Part shown: positions 35,329-43,719 of the stretch, piece by piece
How the letters are laid out: each line of letters opens with the position of its first letter
Numbering within the stretch: the first letter of the stretch is position 1
NCBI RefSeq assembly: GCF_000017625.1
Contig: NC_009712.1
Location: 186,001 to 250,000, forward strand
Source of the DNA: Methanoregula boonei 6A8
GTDB lineage: Archaea > Halobacteriota > Methanomicrobia > Methanomicrobiales > Methanospirillaceae
Reading direction: 5' to 3'
DNA length: 64,000 nucleotides
Made by a program: the position numbers and the translations under genes
The notes under the pieces: model-generated
Told to the model about the DNA's origin: nothing
Seen by the model: the letters and a program-made list of their open reading frames with translations, nothing else
Databases searched by the model: none

Positions 35329-35399
35329 TGCATCGACCGGGAATCGAACCCGGGCTATAGGCTTGGAAGGCCTAAGTCATACCTCTAGACCATCGATGC
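35329..35399 (-). tRNA. tRNA-Gly (anticodon TCC)
   Basis: The acceptor stem GCATCGA/TCGATGC is perfect, the anticodon stem is TAGGC/GCCTA with loop CTTCCAA, and the T arm is CCGGG-TTCGATT-CCCGG. Anticodon TCC reads GGA and other GGN codons. It lies 3 bases upstream of tRNA-Val, so both come from one precursor. CCA is not encoded. 71 bases, no intron. Confidence 0.93.
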
Positions 35400-35525
35400 A
35401 CTGCGCTCTACAATTTTGGCGGGAGGGTGTAATAAGGCTTGCTTCTGTTTGCAGGGATCCCACAATTATATTGTATCAAAAGCCGGCTTTCGCATTGCGG
35501 TGACACGGAAAGAAAAAAAGAGATT

Positions 35526-36416
35526 TCAGTTGATGCGGAGCTCGGCGGCAATCTTTTCCAGGGCCGCGATCCGCTTTTCAATAGGCGGGTGGGTGGAGAA
35601 GAGCTCCATGAGCGTATTTCCTGATAGCGCCGGGATGATGAAGAACGCGTTTGCCCCCTCTACCTTTGCCTTTGCGTCCGGGGGAACAACCTCCATCCTG
35701 CCGCTGATCTTATTCAGCGCAGAGATCAGGGCCCGTGGATTACGGGTTATAAGTGCGCTTCCCCGGTCTGCTGCAAATTCCCGGTACCGCGAGAGCGCAA
35801 GCATCAGGAGCGTGCTTAAGGCGTACACGAGAATCGAGACAACCCAGACTATGATCCAGCCGGCGCCGTTGTCCCGGCTGTTGCCCCCGAAGAGTGCCGA
35901 GAAAAAGACGCTCTGCATGATCATTGAAGCGATCATGGCCACAAAACTGGCAAGCGCCATAGTCAGGATATCCCGGTTCTTCACATGCGAAAGCTCGTGG
36001 GCAAGCACGGCTTCCAGTTCGTCCCTGGAGAGCAGGCGCATTATCGAATCGGTGCAGCAAACCACCGCATGTTTCGGGCTGCGCCCTGTTGCAAATGCGT
36101 TTGGTACTGGGCTCTGCATGATGGCGATCTTTGGCATGGGCAGATCCGCCTCGTGGACCAGTTTTGCAACGGTCTGGTGGAGGTCCGGGTATTCATCCTC
36201 CGATATAATGCGTGCATGAGTGCTCCATAGTACCAGCTTATCCGAGAAGAAATACTGGATTCCACCCATTACTACTGCCAGACCTACAATCAGCCAGATG
36301 CTTACGCCGGGGAAAAATATCACCAGCACGGTCATAAACACGAGGTAGAGGATGAAGAGCAAAAACCCTGTCAGCAGCACCCTCGCCGTCAGACCCCAGT
36401 CCCTTTTCCATTCCAT
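35526..36416 (-). CDS. htpX: HtpX-type M48 membrane zinc metalloprotease
   Basis: 296 residues. The zinc motif HELSH lies in LAHELSHVKNRD (about 139-150), with the third ligand Glu downstream in REFAADRGSA near 205. Two membrane helices lie at the N-terminus (15-55) and two more at about 150-200. It degrades misfolded membrane proteins. A TATA-like element precedes the start at about 36443-36452 (minus strand). Its neighbour diverges from it. Confidence 0.93.
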   Translation of the reverse strand: MEWKRDWGLTARVLLTGFLLFILYLVFMTVLVIFFPGVSIWLIVGLAVVMGGIQYFFSDKLVLWSTHARIISEDEYPDLHQTVAKLVHEADLPMPKIAIMQSPVPNAFATGRSPKHAVVCCTDSIMRLLSRDELEAVLAHELSHVKNRDILTMALASFVAMIASMIMQSVFFSALFGGNSRDNGAGWIIVWVVSILVYALSTLLMLALSRYREFAADRGSALITRNPRALISALNKISGRMEVVPPDAKAKVEGANAFFIIPALSGNTLMELFSTHPPIEKRIAALEKIAAELRIN

Positions 36417-36611
36417 AAGTGGTACAATCTCTGCTTCCCGCTCTCATAAAGTATTCGAACAGGACACGGAGGATACAGGTCCCGTGATGATCGAACTCTC
36501 AGGTATTTTGTCACCGGATGTTTTACAAGCACCAGTACCTGGTGAAGGGCAAGCCTCCCTGTGCACCAAAAGCGGAAACTATTTTTCAGCAGAACGTCCG
36601 ATGGGTACACC

Positions 36612-37262
36612 ATGGATGAAGTCGACTCCGAAGCTCTGGCCGATGTGGCATACGGTATCTTCGATCACCTCCTCTCCCGGAGACTCCAGGCGCAGGGAAA
36701 ATACCTCTTTGCACTTGTCGAAGGCGGTATCGACTTCTCGGAGGATGTGACTGAAACGGTAGTCAGGTTCTCCGATGAATACCCGCAGCTTGCCGAGGCG
36801 CTTCTGGCACGGTTCGGGAGCGCGGATACAATCTACCGGATGCTCTCTCTTGGTGAGGGAGTCGTTCCCTCAAAGACCACGCAGATGTACTGGATCGTGC
36901 AGGATGCTCCCGGGAGCCTTCCCGAGGCAATTGAGGACGAGCATGCCGGCAAGTGGCTGATCTTCCAGGAGCCGGATGCGGCTGATGCGGCATGGAAAAA
37001 AGTGCGGGATGCAACTGTGGCACTGGATCTTGGAATCTCTGCCAAGGTCAGTACCGCAAAACCCAATCCTGATTCACGCGACAGCCGTCGGGTTATTTAC
37101 ATTTATACCAAGGACTGGGCCGACGAACCAGACGTGATGCGGGTACGCGAAAACCTGCGCGGGCTCGGGTTTACCGACCGGATTGGGTACAAACGCAACC
37201 TTGAGACCTTTGCCGGCGAATACGCAAAAAAGGGCAAGCGGGTTACGTATTACTCGGCGTAG
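36612..37262 (+). CDS. DUF1917 (BLES03-like) protein
   Basis: 216 residues from ATG 36612; a GTG at 36561 would add 17 poorly conserved residues. The second half has GKWLIF near 117-122, LGISAKVSTAK near 147 and VIYIYTKDW near 167, then GLGFTDRIGYKRN, the pattern I associate with DUF1917. Eukaryotic BLES03 has an eIF4E-like fold; the archaeal role is unknown. The N-terminal 100 residues are helical and unassigned. Confidence 0.72.
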   Translation: MDEVDSEALADVAYGIFDHLLSRRLQAQGKYLFALVEGGIDFSEDVTETVVRFSDEYPQLAEALLARFGSADTIYRMLSLGEGVVPSKTTQMYWIVQDAPGSLPEAIEDEHAGKWLIFQEPDAADAAWKKVRDATVALDLGISAKVSTAKPNPDSRDSRRVIYIYTKDWADEPDVMRVRENLRGLGFTDRIGYKRNLETFAGEYAKKGKRVTYYSA

Positions 37263-37325
37263 CCATTTTTACTTTTTTAATAAAACTACAAAAAAAAGAA
37301 CAATGGTATTGCAGAAAAAAATCAG

Positions 37326-37472
37326 TTACGCTTTCCGCTCCTTGTTCTTTGGCCGCAGGTTCTTGTACCCGCACTTGCGGCACGTTGTAGCACGAATGGC
37401 ATTGCGTGCATTGCAATGCATACAAATTTTCACATTGAGTAACCGGGCTTCGGCTTCAGGGAACTTTGCCAT
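37326..37472 (-). CDS. rpl40e: 50S ribosomal protein L40e
   Basis: 48 residues, read directly from the sequence (ATG 37472, TAA 37326-37328). It starts [20 protein letters not shown] and ends with [16 protein letters not shown]. The CMHC and CRKC pairs form the zinc ribbon of L40e. Length and ends match the archaeal family. It follows the rdgB gene by 48 bases on the same strand. Confidence 0.95.
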   Translation of the reverse strand: MAKFPEAEARLLNVKICMHCNARNAIRATTCRKCGYKNLRPKNKERKA

Positions 37473-37520
37473 GGATAAACACACCTATTGTCTGCCCTTA
37501 TAACAATGCTCTTGGATCTT

Positions 37521-38099
37521 TTAACGGTTTGTATCCCTCAGGCCCGGATCTTGCCGGTTCATAAACCAGGTACTGAAGGCAGAAAGGGCCTTTGCCCGGT
37601 GGGAGATGGCGCTCTTCTCCTCAAGCGGGATCTCGGCAAGGGTCTTTTCCCCGACCTCAAAGATCGGGTCGTACCCGAACCCGCCCGTCCCCCGTGTCCC
37701 GTGGATGATCCTGCCTTCGATGGTCCCGGAAAAAACCTCGATGCCGGATTCATCTGAAAACGCAATCGCGGTGGTGAACCGGGCCGTGCGGTCCTGCACC
37801 CCATCCATGAGCCGAAGAACGCCGGTATTGCCGATCGTGGAAAGGACATAGGCCGCGTATGGCCCGGGAAACCCTTTGAGCGCATTAATGGAAAAGGCCG
37901 TGTCGTCCACGATCAGCGGGCGGTGGATGTGATCATAGGCATACCGCGCTTTCTCCCGGGCAATCACCCGTACATCCTCGGAACGGAGCTCCGGGATCTC
38001 GAGTGCAACGTGGCTGACCTCGATTGCCCCTCCAAAAAATGCAGCAACTTCCCGGGCCTTATTGGCATTGCTTGTGACCATGGTCAGGGTCTGGCTCAC
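37521..38099 (-). CDS. rdgB: XTP/dITP pyrophosphatase (RdgB/HAM1 family)
   Basis: 192 residues. The enzyme removes non-canonical purine nucleotides such as XTP and dITP by releasing pyrophosphate. TSNANKAREV (residues 9-18) is the nucleotide-binding start, VDDTAF near 64 gives the metal-binding Asp, and GTGGFGYDPIF near 134 is the C-terminal signature. It overlaps kae1-bud32 by 4 bases, an arrangement common in archaea. Confidence 0.95.
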   Translation of the reverse strand: MSQTLTMVTSNANKAREVAAFFGGAIEVSHVALEIPELRSEDVRVIAREKARYAYDHIHRPLIVDDTAFSINALKGFPGPYAAYVLSTIGNTGVLRLMDGVQDRTARFTTAIAFSDESGIEVFSGTIEGRIIHGTRGTGGFGYDPIFEVGEKTLAEIPLEEKSAISHRAKALSAFSTWFMNRQDPGLRDTNR

Positions 38100-39679
38100 A
38101 GGTATCTCCCCCGCTGTTCGATCTCCTTTTCGCGTTCCAGAACCTCACGTGCACTGGCAAACGTTGCCAAGTACCCTTTGGCAAATGCAGCCTGCAACCG
38201 GCCGGCATCTTTTGGATGGGTACTGGTGAGGGTCTGAAACATCACATGGATATCCACGCCTCTCTGCTCAATCTCGGACGTGACCTGAGAAAGGCCGAAA
38301 TCGATGAGCACGCATTTGCCATCTGTGTCCCGGAGGATCATGTTGCTTGTGGTGAGATCCCCGTGCATGATTCCGGCCGTGTGCAACTGTCCTGTCATCT
38401 CTCCGGCTTTTTCGCAGTTTGCTTCTGAGAGTGCATGGGTCAGGAGCGTGCCGGTGATCTCTTCCATGACAATGGAATCTCCCGTGATGTCGCTCATGAT
38501 AGGTGTGGGAACGCCTCCTTTCCGGGCCATATGGATGATACGGGCCTCGGCCCGTGTGCGCTCCGTGATCAGTTTCCGGTCCAGTGCAGGTACGCGGTAC
38601 GTTTTGGAGAGCCTTTGTTTGATCGCACTCCCGTTCCTGAACAGGACAACCGCTTCTGCACCGCGTTTCTGGTCAGTCCTGCCGCGATTCTCCTGTCCTG
38701 GTACAGGTGTGGCTTCATGCTTCCAGGTCACTTCAACATCGTCTGAACGGAAGGAGGGGTTGACCTGCGAGTTTTCGATGGCAAGCGTCTGGCCGCTTTC
38801 AAGCATCAGCTTGCCGGTGTATGCGATCATCGCGCCATTGTCCCCGAGATATTTTCGTTCGGGGACAAAGAAGTGTGCACCCCTCTCTTCGCACATGATC
38901 CGAAGCATCTCCTGCAGGCGTGCATTGGCACCCACGCCGCCCACGAGCAGCACCTCGTCTTTCCCGGTCAGCGAGAGCGCCCGTTCGGTCACTTCCACGC
39001 ACATGGCAAACGCAGTTTCCTGCAGGCTGCAGCAGACATCGGAGAGCAATTTTCTGGAATCCTTTGCGGCCGAGACCAGACCGGAGAATGCGAGATCCAT
39101 GCCTTTGACGGTATAGGGGAGTTCAAAATAGGTCCCGGATTTTGCCTGTGCCTCGATCAGCGGCCCCCCCGGGTGGGGCAGGTCTTTTGCCCGCGCAAAC
39201 TTGTCGAGGGCGTTTCCGATCCCGATATCGAGCGTCTCCCCAAAGATCCGGTACCGCCCGTTGAGGTACCCGATCACCTGAGTATTCGCTCCGCTCGCGT
39301 ACAGGACAATGGGATCCCTGCACCCAGTTGCCCAACTTCCGATCTCCACGTGGGCTACGCAATGGTTGACCCCGATCAGCGGAACTTCGAGAGCAAGGGC
39401 AAGCGAACGAGCGGCCGTTGCAACCGTTCTCAGGCAGGGGCCAAGGCCGGGCCCCTGGGAAAATGCAATGCCGGTGATCTTCTCCGGTTCTTTTGTGACA
39501 GTGGCAATCACCTCCCTCATGGCAGAAGCATGGTGCTGGGCTGCCTCCCTCGGGTGGATGCCACCATGTTCGGGTGAGTAGGGACGGGAACACAGGGCCA
39601 GAAGATCACGATCAAAAAGAGCAGCACTGAGGTTCCATGCTGTTCCCTCAATGCCCAGTATCTGCCCAAACTCAGGCAT
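38096..39679 (-). CDS. Kae1-Bud32 fusion: tRNA N6-threonylcarbamoyladenosine synthase / kinase
   Basis: 527 residues. Residues about 1-325 are Kae1/TsaD: GIEGTAWN at the start, NHCVAHVEIG near 104-113 with metal-binding His residues, and GGVGANARLQEML near 250. Residues about 335-527 are Bud32, a small atypical kinase with HGDLTTSNMIL and LIDFGLSQ. Together with other KEOPS subunits it makes t6A37 in ANN-decoding tRNAs. Fusion of the two subunits occurs in several methanogens. It is linked to rps27ae with 6 bases between. Confidence 0.96.
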   Translation of the reverse strand: MPEFGQILGIEGTAWNLSAALFDRDLLALCSRPYSPEHGGIHPREAAQHHASAMREVIATVTKEPEKITGIAFSQGPGLGPCLRTVATAARSLALALEVPLIGVNHCVAHVEIGSWATGCRDPIVLYASGANTQVIGYLNGRYRIFGETLDIGIGNALDKFARAKDLPHPGGPLIEAQAKSGTYFELPYTVKGMDLAFSGLVSAAKDSRKLLSDVCCSLQETAFAMCVEVTERALSLTGKDEVLLVGGVGANARLQEMLRIMCEERGAHFFVPERKYLGDNGAMIAYTGKLMLESGQTLAIENSQVNPSFRSDDVEVTWKHEATPVPGQENRGRTDQKRGAEAVVLFRNGSAIKQRLSKTYRVPALDRKLITERTRAEARIIHMARKGGVPTPIMSDITGDSIVMEEITGTLLTHALSEANCEKAGEMTGQLHTAGIMHGDLTTSNMILRDTDGKCVLIDFGLSQVTSEIEQRGVDIHVMFQTLTSTHPKDAGRLQAAFAKGYLATFASAREVLEREKEIEQRGRYL

Positions 39680-39685
39680 CAGTAG

Positions 39686-39871
39686 TTATTTTTTGAATTC
39701 GGTGTATCCGCATTTTCCGCAGGCAACCCGGTCCTTGTGGTCGGCCATAATGACGCCGGGACCACAGCGGGGGCAGTATTTCTTGGTGGTGGTGACCTTG
39801 TCCCCCTCAACCTTAAAAAATGCGCTCCGCGACGGTCCCTTTGCCACGGCCTTCTTTGCTGCAGCAGCCAT
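39686..39871 (-). CDS. rps27ae: 30S ribosomal protein S27ae
   Basis: 61 residues. The zinc ribbon has CPRCGPG and CGKCGY, and [17 protein letters not shown] is typical of S27ae. It lies 2 bases after rps24e, so the two ribosomal proteins are translated together, as in most archaea. Confidence 0.95.
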   Translation of the reverse strand: MAAAAKKAVAKGPSRSAFFKVEGDKVTTTKKYCPRCGPGVIMADHKDRVACGKCGYTEFKK

Positions 39872-39873
39872 GC

Positions 39874-40173
39874 TTATGCCGCTCCTTCCTCTTTGGGCTT
39901 GGGCACGCCGCGGGCCGAGAGGTACGGGTGCTCGGTCTTCTTCTTTGCGTCCTCGGAATCGTATATGCGCGCTTTGCCAACGATCACCATCTTGCCGAAG
40001 TTGCTCTTGAGGCTGTCAAGGACAACCAAGGGGTCTTTTGTGTTGAGCAGGGCGCAGAGTTTACCGATAATCTGCAGGCGGGAAGGCGTAGCACCGTCAT
40101 ATGTGAGAGTAAATGCGATCTCTCTCCGGGATAAAAGTTCATTCCTTTTATCGCTCTCGATCTTGAAGTCCAT
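39874..40173 (-). CDS. rps24e: 30S ribosomal protein S24e
   Basis: 99 residues. [18 protein letters not shown] at the start, [10 protein letters not shown] in the middle and [18 protein letters not shown] near the end match archaeal S24e. A separate TATA box lies about 30 bases upstream, so this gene begins a transcript of its own with rps27ae and kae1-bud32. Confidence 0.95.
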   Translation of the reverse strand: MDFKIESDKRNELLSRREIAFTLTYDGATPSRLQIIGKLCALLNTKDPLVVLDSLKSNFGKMVIVGKARIYDSEDAKKKTEHPYLSARGVPKPKEEGAA

Positions 40174-40202
40174 CGATATCCTGTAATTATTGGAAACCGT
40201 GT

Positions 40203-40257
40203 TATTTAAAACATGACTCCGGACTGGAAAACAGGAATATCCGTCGGACTAAAAAAA
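40203..40257 (-). promoter_or_regulatory. terminator of the upstream operon and promoter of rps24e
   Basis: On the minus strand a seven-T run (40251-40257) follows the kinase gene and can end transcription; 40 bases later TTTAAATA (40203-40210) is a TATA box about 30 bases before ATG 40173. This splits the conserved information-processing cluster into two transcription units. Confidence 0.5.
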
Positions 40258-40262
40258 GAGGA

Positions 40263-40769
40263 TCAGTTGTGGGGAATCGGGCTTTCTGTCTTAGTGAACT
40301 GGGTGAGGAGCCTGCGTGCTGCGGTTTTTGCCTGGTCATCGACTATGCGAAGCACGACCCCTTCATTGGGCTGCCCGTAGATCACGATTGATGACAGGGG
40401 CGCAGCGATGACGAGCGGGATGACCGCCAGATCCTCCTCACCGTCCACGAGAATTGTAACCGGGGTATGATCCACCGCGTGTGTAAGCGCACTGACCAGC
40501 TCATCAGTGATTGTGCCGGGAGGATTCTTTACGTGGATGCATGGTCCTGCGATCTCGGGCATCTTTATGCAGGGAGAGCGCATGGTCTGCCCGTCCACGA
40601 CCGCAATAGCAGGAGTGATCCCATTCTGCTGGAGGGAATGGGTCACCACGTCACCTACCGAATAGATCGTCCGGCCGGCGAGTTCCGGGAGCACAGTGCC
40701 TATGTCCCGGTGGAGTGTCCCGAAGGGGTCCTTAAAGAGCTGGCGCGACTCGTCGGGGAGCACAAACAT
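40263..40769 (-). CDS. GTP-dependent dephospho-CoA kinase (DUF359 family)
   Basis: 168 residues. This archaeal family phosphorylates dephospho-CoA with GTP in the last step of CoA synthesis. YSVGDVVTHSL near 36, VVDGQTMRSP near 57, VKNPPGTIT near 80 and VDGEEDLAVIP near 108 are the conserved blocks. It follows spt4 by 1 base. Confidence 0.92.
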   Translation of the reverse strand: MFVLPDESRQLFKDPFGTLHRDIGTVLPELAGRTIYSVGDVVTHSLQQNGITPAIAVVDGQTMRSPCIKMPEIAGPCIHVKNPPGTITDELVSALTHAVDHTPVTILVDGEEDLAVIPLVIAAPLSSIVIYGQPNEGVVLRIVDDQAKTAARRLLTQFTKTESPIPHN

Positions 40770-40770
40770 T

Positions 40771-40968
40771 CTAGCGGACCTTCAGCGCGTAGCGTCCGGG
40801 CAGCTTGATGTTCATCCGTTTTGCCACATCGGAATTTTCCGGGTCGATAATAACAAGGTAGCCGGACCAGTCATCGCTCAGGTTCGTTGTCCCGCAGATT
40901 ACGCAGTTCTCGCCTTCGACCACCCGGTGGCAGTCCCGACAGACCTTTCCCTGTTTCTTCTTATTCAT
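40771..40968 (-). CDS. spt4: transcription elongation factor Spt4 (RpoE2)
   Basis: 65 residues from ATG 40968; ATG 40977 would add three residues. CRDCHRVVEG and CVICGTT form the zinc ribbon, and DDWSGYLVIIDPENSDVA is the Spt5-binding surface. It forms a dimer with Spt5 on RNA polymerase. The start lies inside the end of rpoE by 8 bases. Confidence 0.93.
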   Translation of the reverse strand: MNKKKQGKVCRDCHRVVEGENCVICGTTNLSDDWSGYLVIIDPENSDVAKRMNIKLPGRYALKVR

Positions 40969-41602
40969 CGGCGGCATGTTCTTTCCTCTTGCCTTTGGCC
41001 TTTTCGGCTCTCTCCTTTGGGGCCGCCGCCGCTCCGCCTGCAGCCCTCTCCTTTTCTTTCTCAATCTCCTCTTCGAGCCAGAGCGTGGTACCAAGGCCGG
41101 CCTGCCGCATGGTAAGCCCGATCTTGCTGTCCCGGGGCTCGCGCTCGTTTAAGGAGAGTGTTACGACCCTGACCCGGACCGTATCGCCAACACCGATATA
41201 TCTCTTGGAGTCCTGGCAGATGAGGCGGGCATTTTTCTCATCAAAGTTGATGTATTCATCAGAGATCTGGCTGACATGCAGCATTGCATCGATCGGTCCG
41301 AGGCTGATAAATGCCCCAAAGCTCGTGGTCTCCACCACGATACCCTCGATAACTTCCTGCAGGGCGAGTCGCAGGACAAGCCCTTCGAACTTTACATCAT
41401 AATAGACGCCGCCGTCACCGGGTACTATCTCTCCCTCCCCGACGTGCTCGACTTTGGTCACGGCGATAAAGACGCCCAGTTCCTTGTCAATACTTCCCTC
41501 CAGCTGTTCCTGAAGGACTTCAAGGATGACCTTGTCCAGTTTTTCACCCAGCCGGTTGGGGGGCACCCTGACTTTGTCTTCCAGTGTCATCTTGTAATAC
41601 AT
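40961..41602 (-). CDS. rpoE: DNA-directed RNA polymerase subunit E' (Rpo7/RpoE1)
   Basis: 213 residues. It pairs with RpoF to form the polymerase stalk. The N-terminal RNP-like domain begins MYYKMTLEDKVRVPPNRLG. An S1 RNA-binding domain follows (GIVVETTSFGAFISLGPIDA, then LHVSQISDEYI). A Lys/Ala/Glu-rich tail of about 30 residues extends beyond the usual end. It lies 14 bases after the PIN gene. Confidence 0.95.
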   Translation of the reverse strand: MYYKMTLEDKVRVPPNRLGEKLDKVILEVLQEQLEGSIDKELGVFIAVTKVEHVGEGEIVPGDGGVYYDVKFEGLVLRLALQEVIEGIVVETTSFGAFISLGPIDAMLHVSQISDEYINFDEKNARLICQDSKRYIGVGDTVRVRVVTLSLNEREPRDSKIGLTMRQAGLGTTLWLEEEIEKEKERAAGGAAAAPKERAEKAKGKRKEHAADE

Positions 41603-41616
41603 ACTAGCCGTCTCTC

Positions 41617-41997
41617 CTACTTTCGCACTATTTCGAGTTTCTTCTGCTTTCTCATGGATATTACCCCGAGCCCATCTGCGAGCAGCGCATCCCTCACCCG
41701 GCGGTCGTTGGTCACAACCATGCCGCGGTTTTCCCGTGCCCAGGCAATCACCTGGTCGTCAACGGGTTGGGGTGAACTGCTGCCTTCTGCAACCGTGCAC
41801 TGCCTGGCGAGCGTCAGGCCGAAGCGTGCTGCGGCCCCTTCATTGCCTTTTGCCCGGGACAATCCGCCCAGTTCCTGAAGCACGCCCTGCAGCACCACCG
41901 GCTCGAAATTGCCCAGCAGCTCCCGGATCTCGTTAAAGAGATCTATCCTGAACTGCGCCGGCATCATGAGCGCGTTTGCGTCCAGGAGAACTTTTAC
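41617..41997 (-). CDS. PIN-domain protein (archaeal Fcf1/Utp24-like) with non-standard start
   Basis: About 126 residues if read from GTA at 41997. The conserved start [13 protein letters not shown] carries the first catalytic Asp of the PIN fold, but no ATG, GTG or TTG lies in frame before it. The first ATG (41967) would leave that Asp out. Later acidic residues are present ([21 protein letters not shown]). GTA sits where a GTG overlapping the aIF2-gamma stop as GTGA would be expected; the sequence reads GTAA. Relatives process rRNA. The start is the open question, not the gene. Confidence 0.82.
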   Translation of the reverse strand, partial: VKVLLDANALMMPAQFRIDLFNEIRELLGNFEPVVLQGVLQELGGLSRAKGNEGAAARFGLTLARQCTVAEGSSSPQPVDDQVIAWARENRGMVVTNDRRVRDALLADGLGVISMRKQKKLEIVRK

Positions 41998-43229
41998 TCG
42001 CTGAGGACACCCATCCCGATTAACCGCCAGCGTGCTCCCACCTGCCGGCTGATGGCGATCCGGGCCCCTGGTTCTGCGCAGACCGGTCGCTTCAGCTGCA
42101 CTTCAACTGCCTCTTTCTTGGTACTCGTGACAACTCCCACAGTAACCGCCGTACCCACGGAGAGCATAAGCGGCTCGTTGAATTTGAGGGGTTCGATCAC
42201 CAGTTCACTTGTCGCACCCACGACCCGCTCCATCAGGGTTACCTGACACCGGATCTTATCCCAGACCGGGGGTAGTTTCCCTACGTGGCCGACCACCTGG
42301 CCGGCAAGGGCATCGCTTTTCGTGAGCGCCGGGTCCAGTTTGGTTCCAATCCCCAAAAGGCCGCCCGGGGTTGCTTCTTCTACCGTCTTTGTACCGGCAT
42401 TAATGGAGGTAATTTCGGTGATGATCGGGATCCACTTGATCCTGTTCTCGACTTGTGTCTGCCGGCCCGGCCGGATCTCTATCGGGTCGCCATCGTGGAG
42501 GATGCCCCGGATAAGAGACCCTCCAACGACACCGCCCTTTACTTCCTTCCAGTTACAGCCGGGCTTGTTGATATCAAAAGATCTTGCCACAAGCATCACC
42601 GGTTCTGCATCGGGATCCCGGACCGGTTCGGGAATAGTCTGGTCCAGAGCCTGCACAAGCGCCCCGATGTTGATCCCCTTTTGGGCCGAGACCGGGATGA
42701 TGGGTGCGTTCTCGGCAACGGTCCCTTTCACAAAATCCTTGATCTGCTGGTAGTTCTCGATTGCCTCCTTCTGGGAGACCACATCGATCTTGTTCTGGAC
42801 GATTACGATCTTCTTGATTCCAACAAGCCCCAGAGCCATGAGATGCTCTTTTGTCTGGGGCTGCGGGCATTTCTCCGTGGTGGAGATGACGAGCATCGCC
42901 CCGTCCATCAGCGCTGAACCTGACAGCATCGTAGCCATCAGGGTTTCATGACCTGGTGCATCAACAAAGGAAATGGAACGGAACGGCTTGCCCTCGCTGC
43001 CACAGGCCGGGCAGACCGGCTTTGTGGAGTAGGCCTCGGTTCCTTCGCAGTGATCGCACTTGTAGAACGTTGCATCTGCATACCCCAGCCGGATAGAAAT
43101 ACCCCGCCGCACTTCCTCGCTGTGCCGGTCGGTCCACGTGCCGGTGAGCGCATTCACGAGCGTGGTTTTCCCGTGATCCACATGGCCCACCACCCCTATA
43201 TTCACACTGGGGATTGTCACATCATGCAA
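41994..43229 (-). CDS. eif2g: translation initiation factor aIF2 gamma subunit
   Basis: 411 residues. It is the GTPase that brings Met-tRNAi to the ribosome. [10 protein letters not shown] (residues 15-24), DAPGHE near 90, and NKID near 146 are the GTP motifs. The zinc knuckle typical of the gamma subunit is present (CDHCEG and CPACGS). It heads the conserved aIF2-gamma, PIN, RpoE, Spt4 cluster. Confidence 0.97.
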   Translation of the reverse strand: MHDVTIPSVNIGVVGHVDHGKTTLVNALTGTWTDRHSEEVRRGISIRLGYADATFYKCDHCEGTEAYSTKPVCPACGSEGKPFRSISFVDAPGHETLMATMLSGSALMDGAMLVISTTEKCPQPQTKEHLMALGLVGIKKIVIVQNKIDVVSQKEAIENYQQIKDFVKGTVAENAPIIPVSAQKGINIGALVQALDQTIPEPVRDPDAEPVMLVARSFDINKPGCNWKEVKGGVVGGSLIRGILHDGDPIEIRPGRQTQVENRIKWIPIITEITSINAGTKTVEEATPGGLLGIGTKLDPALTKSDALAGQVVGHVGKLPPVWDKIRCQVTLMERVVGATSELVIEPLKFNEPLMLSVGTAVTVGVVTSTKKEAVEVQLKRPVCAEPGARIAISRQVGARWRLIGMGVLSE

Positions 43230-43348
43230 ATGAAATCGAACCTCCTTATCGTATATCTAATGGGCCTACTTATACATAACCCGGAAATCTCTGGGCCGGG
43301 ACTGCCGGATCATACCCTCTCTATTAAAAAAGAATGTTTTGCCGGGGT

Positions 43349-43642
43349 TTATCCCCCGCCTTCGCAGCTCTGGTCGATATTTTTGAGCGCATCCTGGAAT
43401 TCGCTCCCGGCAGCAAATTCCCGTTCACGCTGGATAATTTCTTTTATATCCTCCTTTTGGGACTTTGCTGCCGCTTTTGCCTGCTCAGCGGGGATCAGGA
43501 GATCCGTGCGGTAGAGGAGGTGTGTGCTGTCGAGCTCGGCAAACAGGTCTGCCCCCACCTGCTCGATGCGGACAACAGCCCCGGTGGTCCCGGTACGGGG
43601 ATACCTCACCCTCATTCCCAGTGCAATTTCATCTGCAGGCAT
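43349..43642 (-). CDS. DUF2098 family protein
   Basis: 97 residues, a small methanogen-type family of unknown function. GMRVRYPRTGTTGAVVRI at the start resembles a short SH3-like or KOW-like barrel. LDSTHLLYRTDLLIP follows, then a charged helix to the end. It lies upstream of the aIF2-gamma gene with 119 bases between. Confidence 0.82.
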   Translation of the reverse strand: MPADEIALGMRVRYPRTGTTGAVVRIEQVGADLFAELDSTHLLYRTDLLIPAEQAKAAAKSQKEDIKEIIQREREFAAGSEFQDALKNIDQSCEGGG

Positions 43643-43719
43643 AGTAGAACATGAGTCCGCGGCACTATAGAAATATTTTTGTCCCGGCCGTGACGGAAAA
43701 AGTGCAGTCCAAAAAAAGA

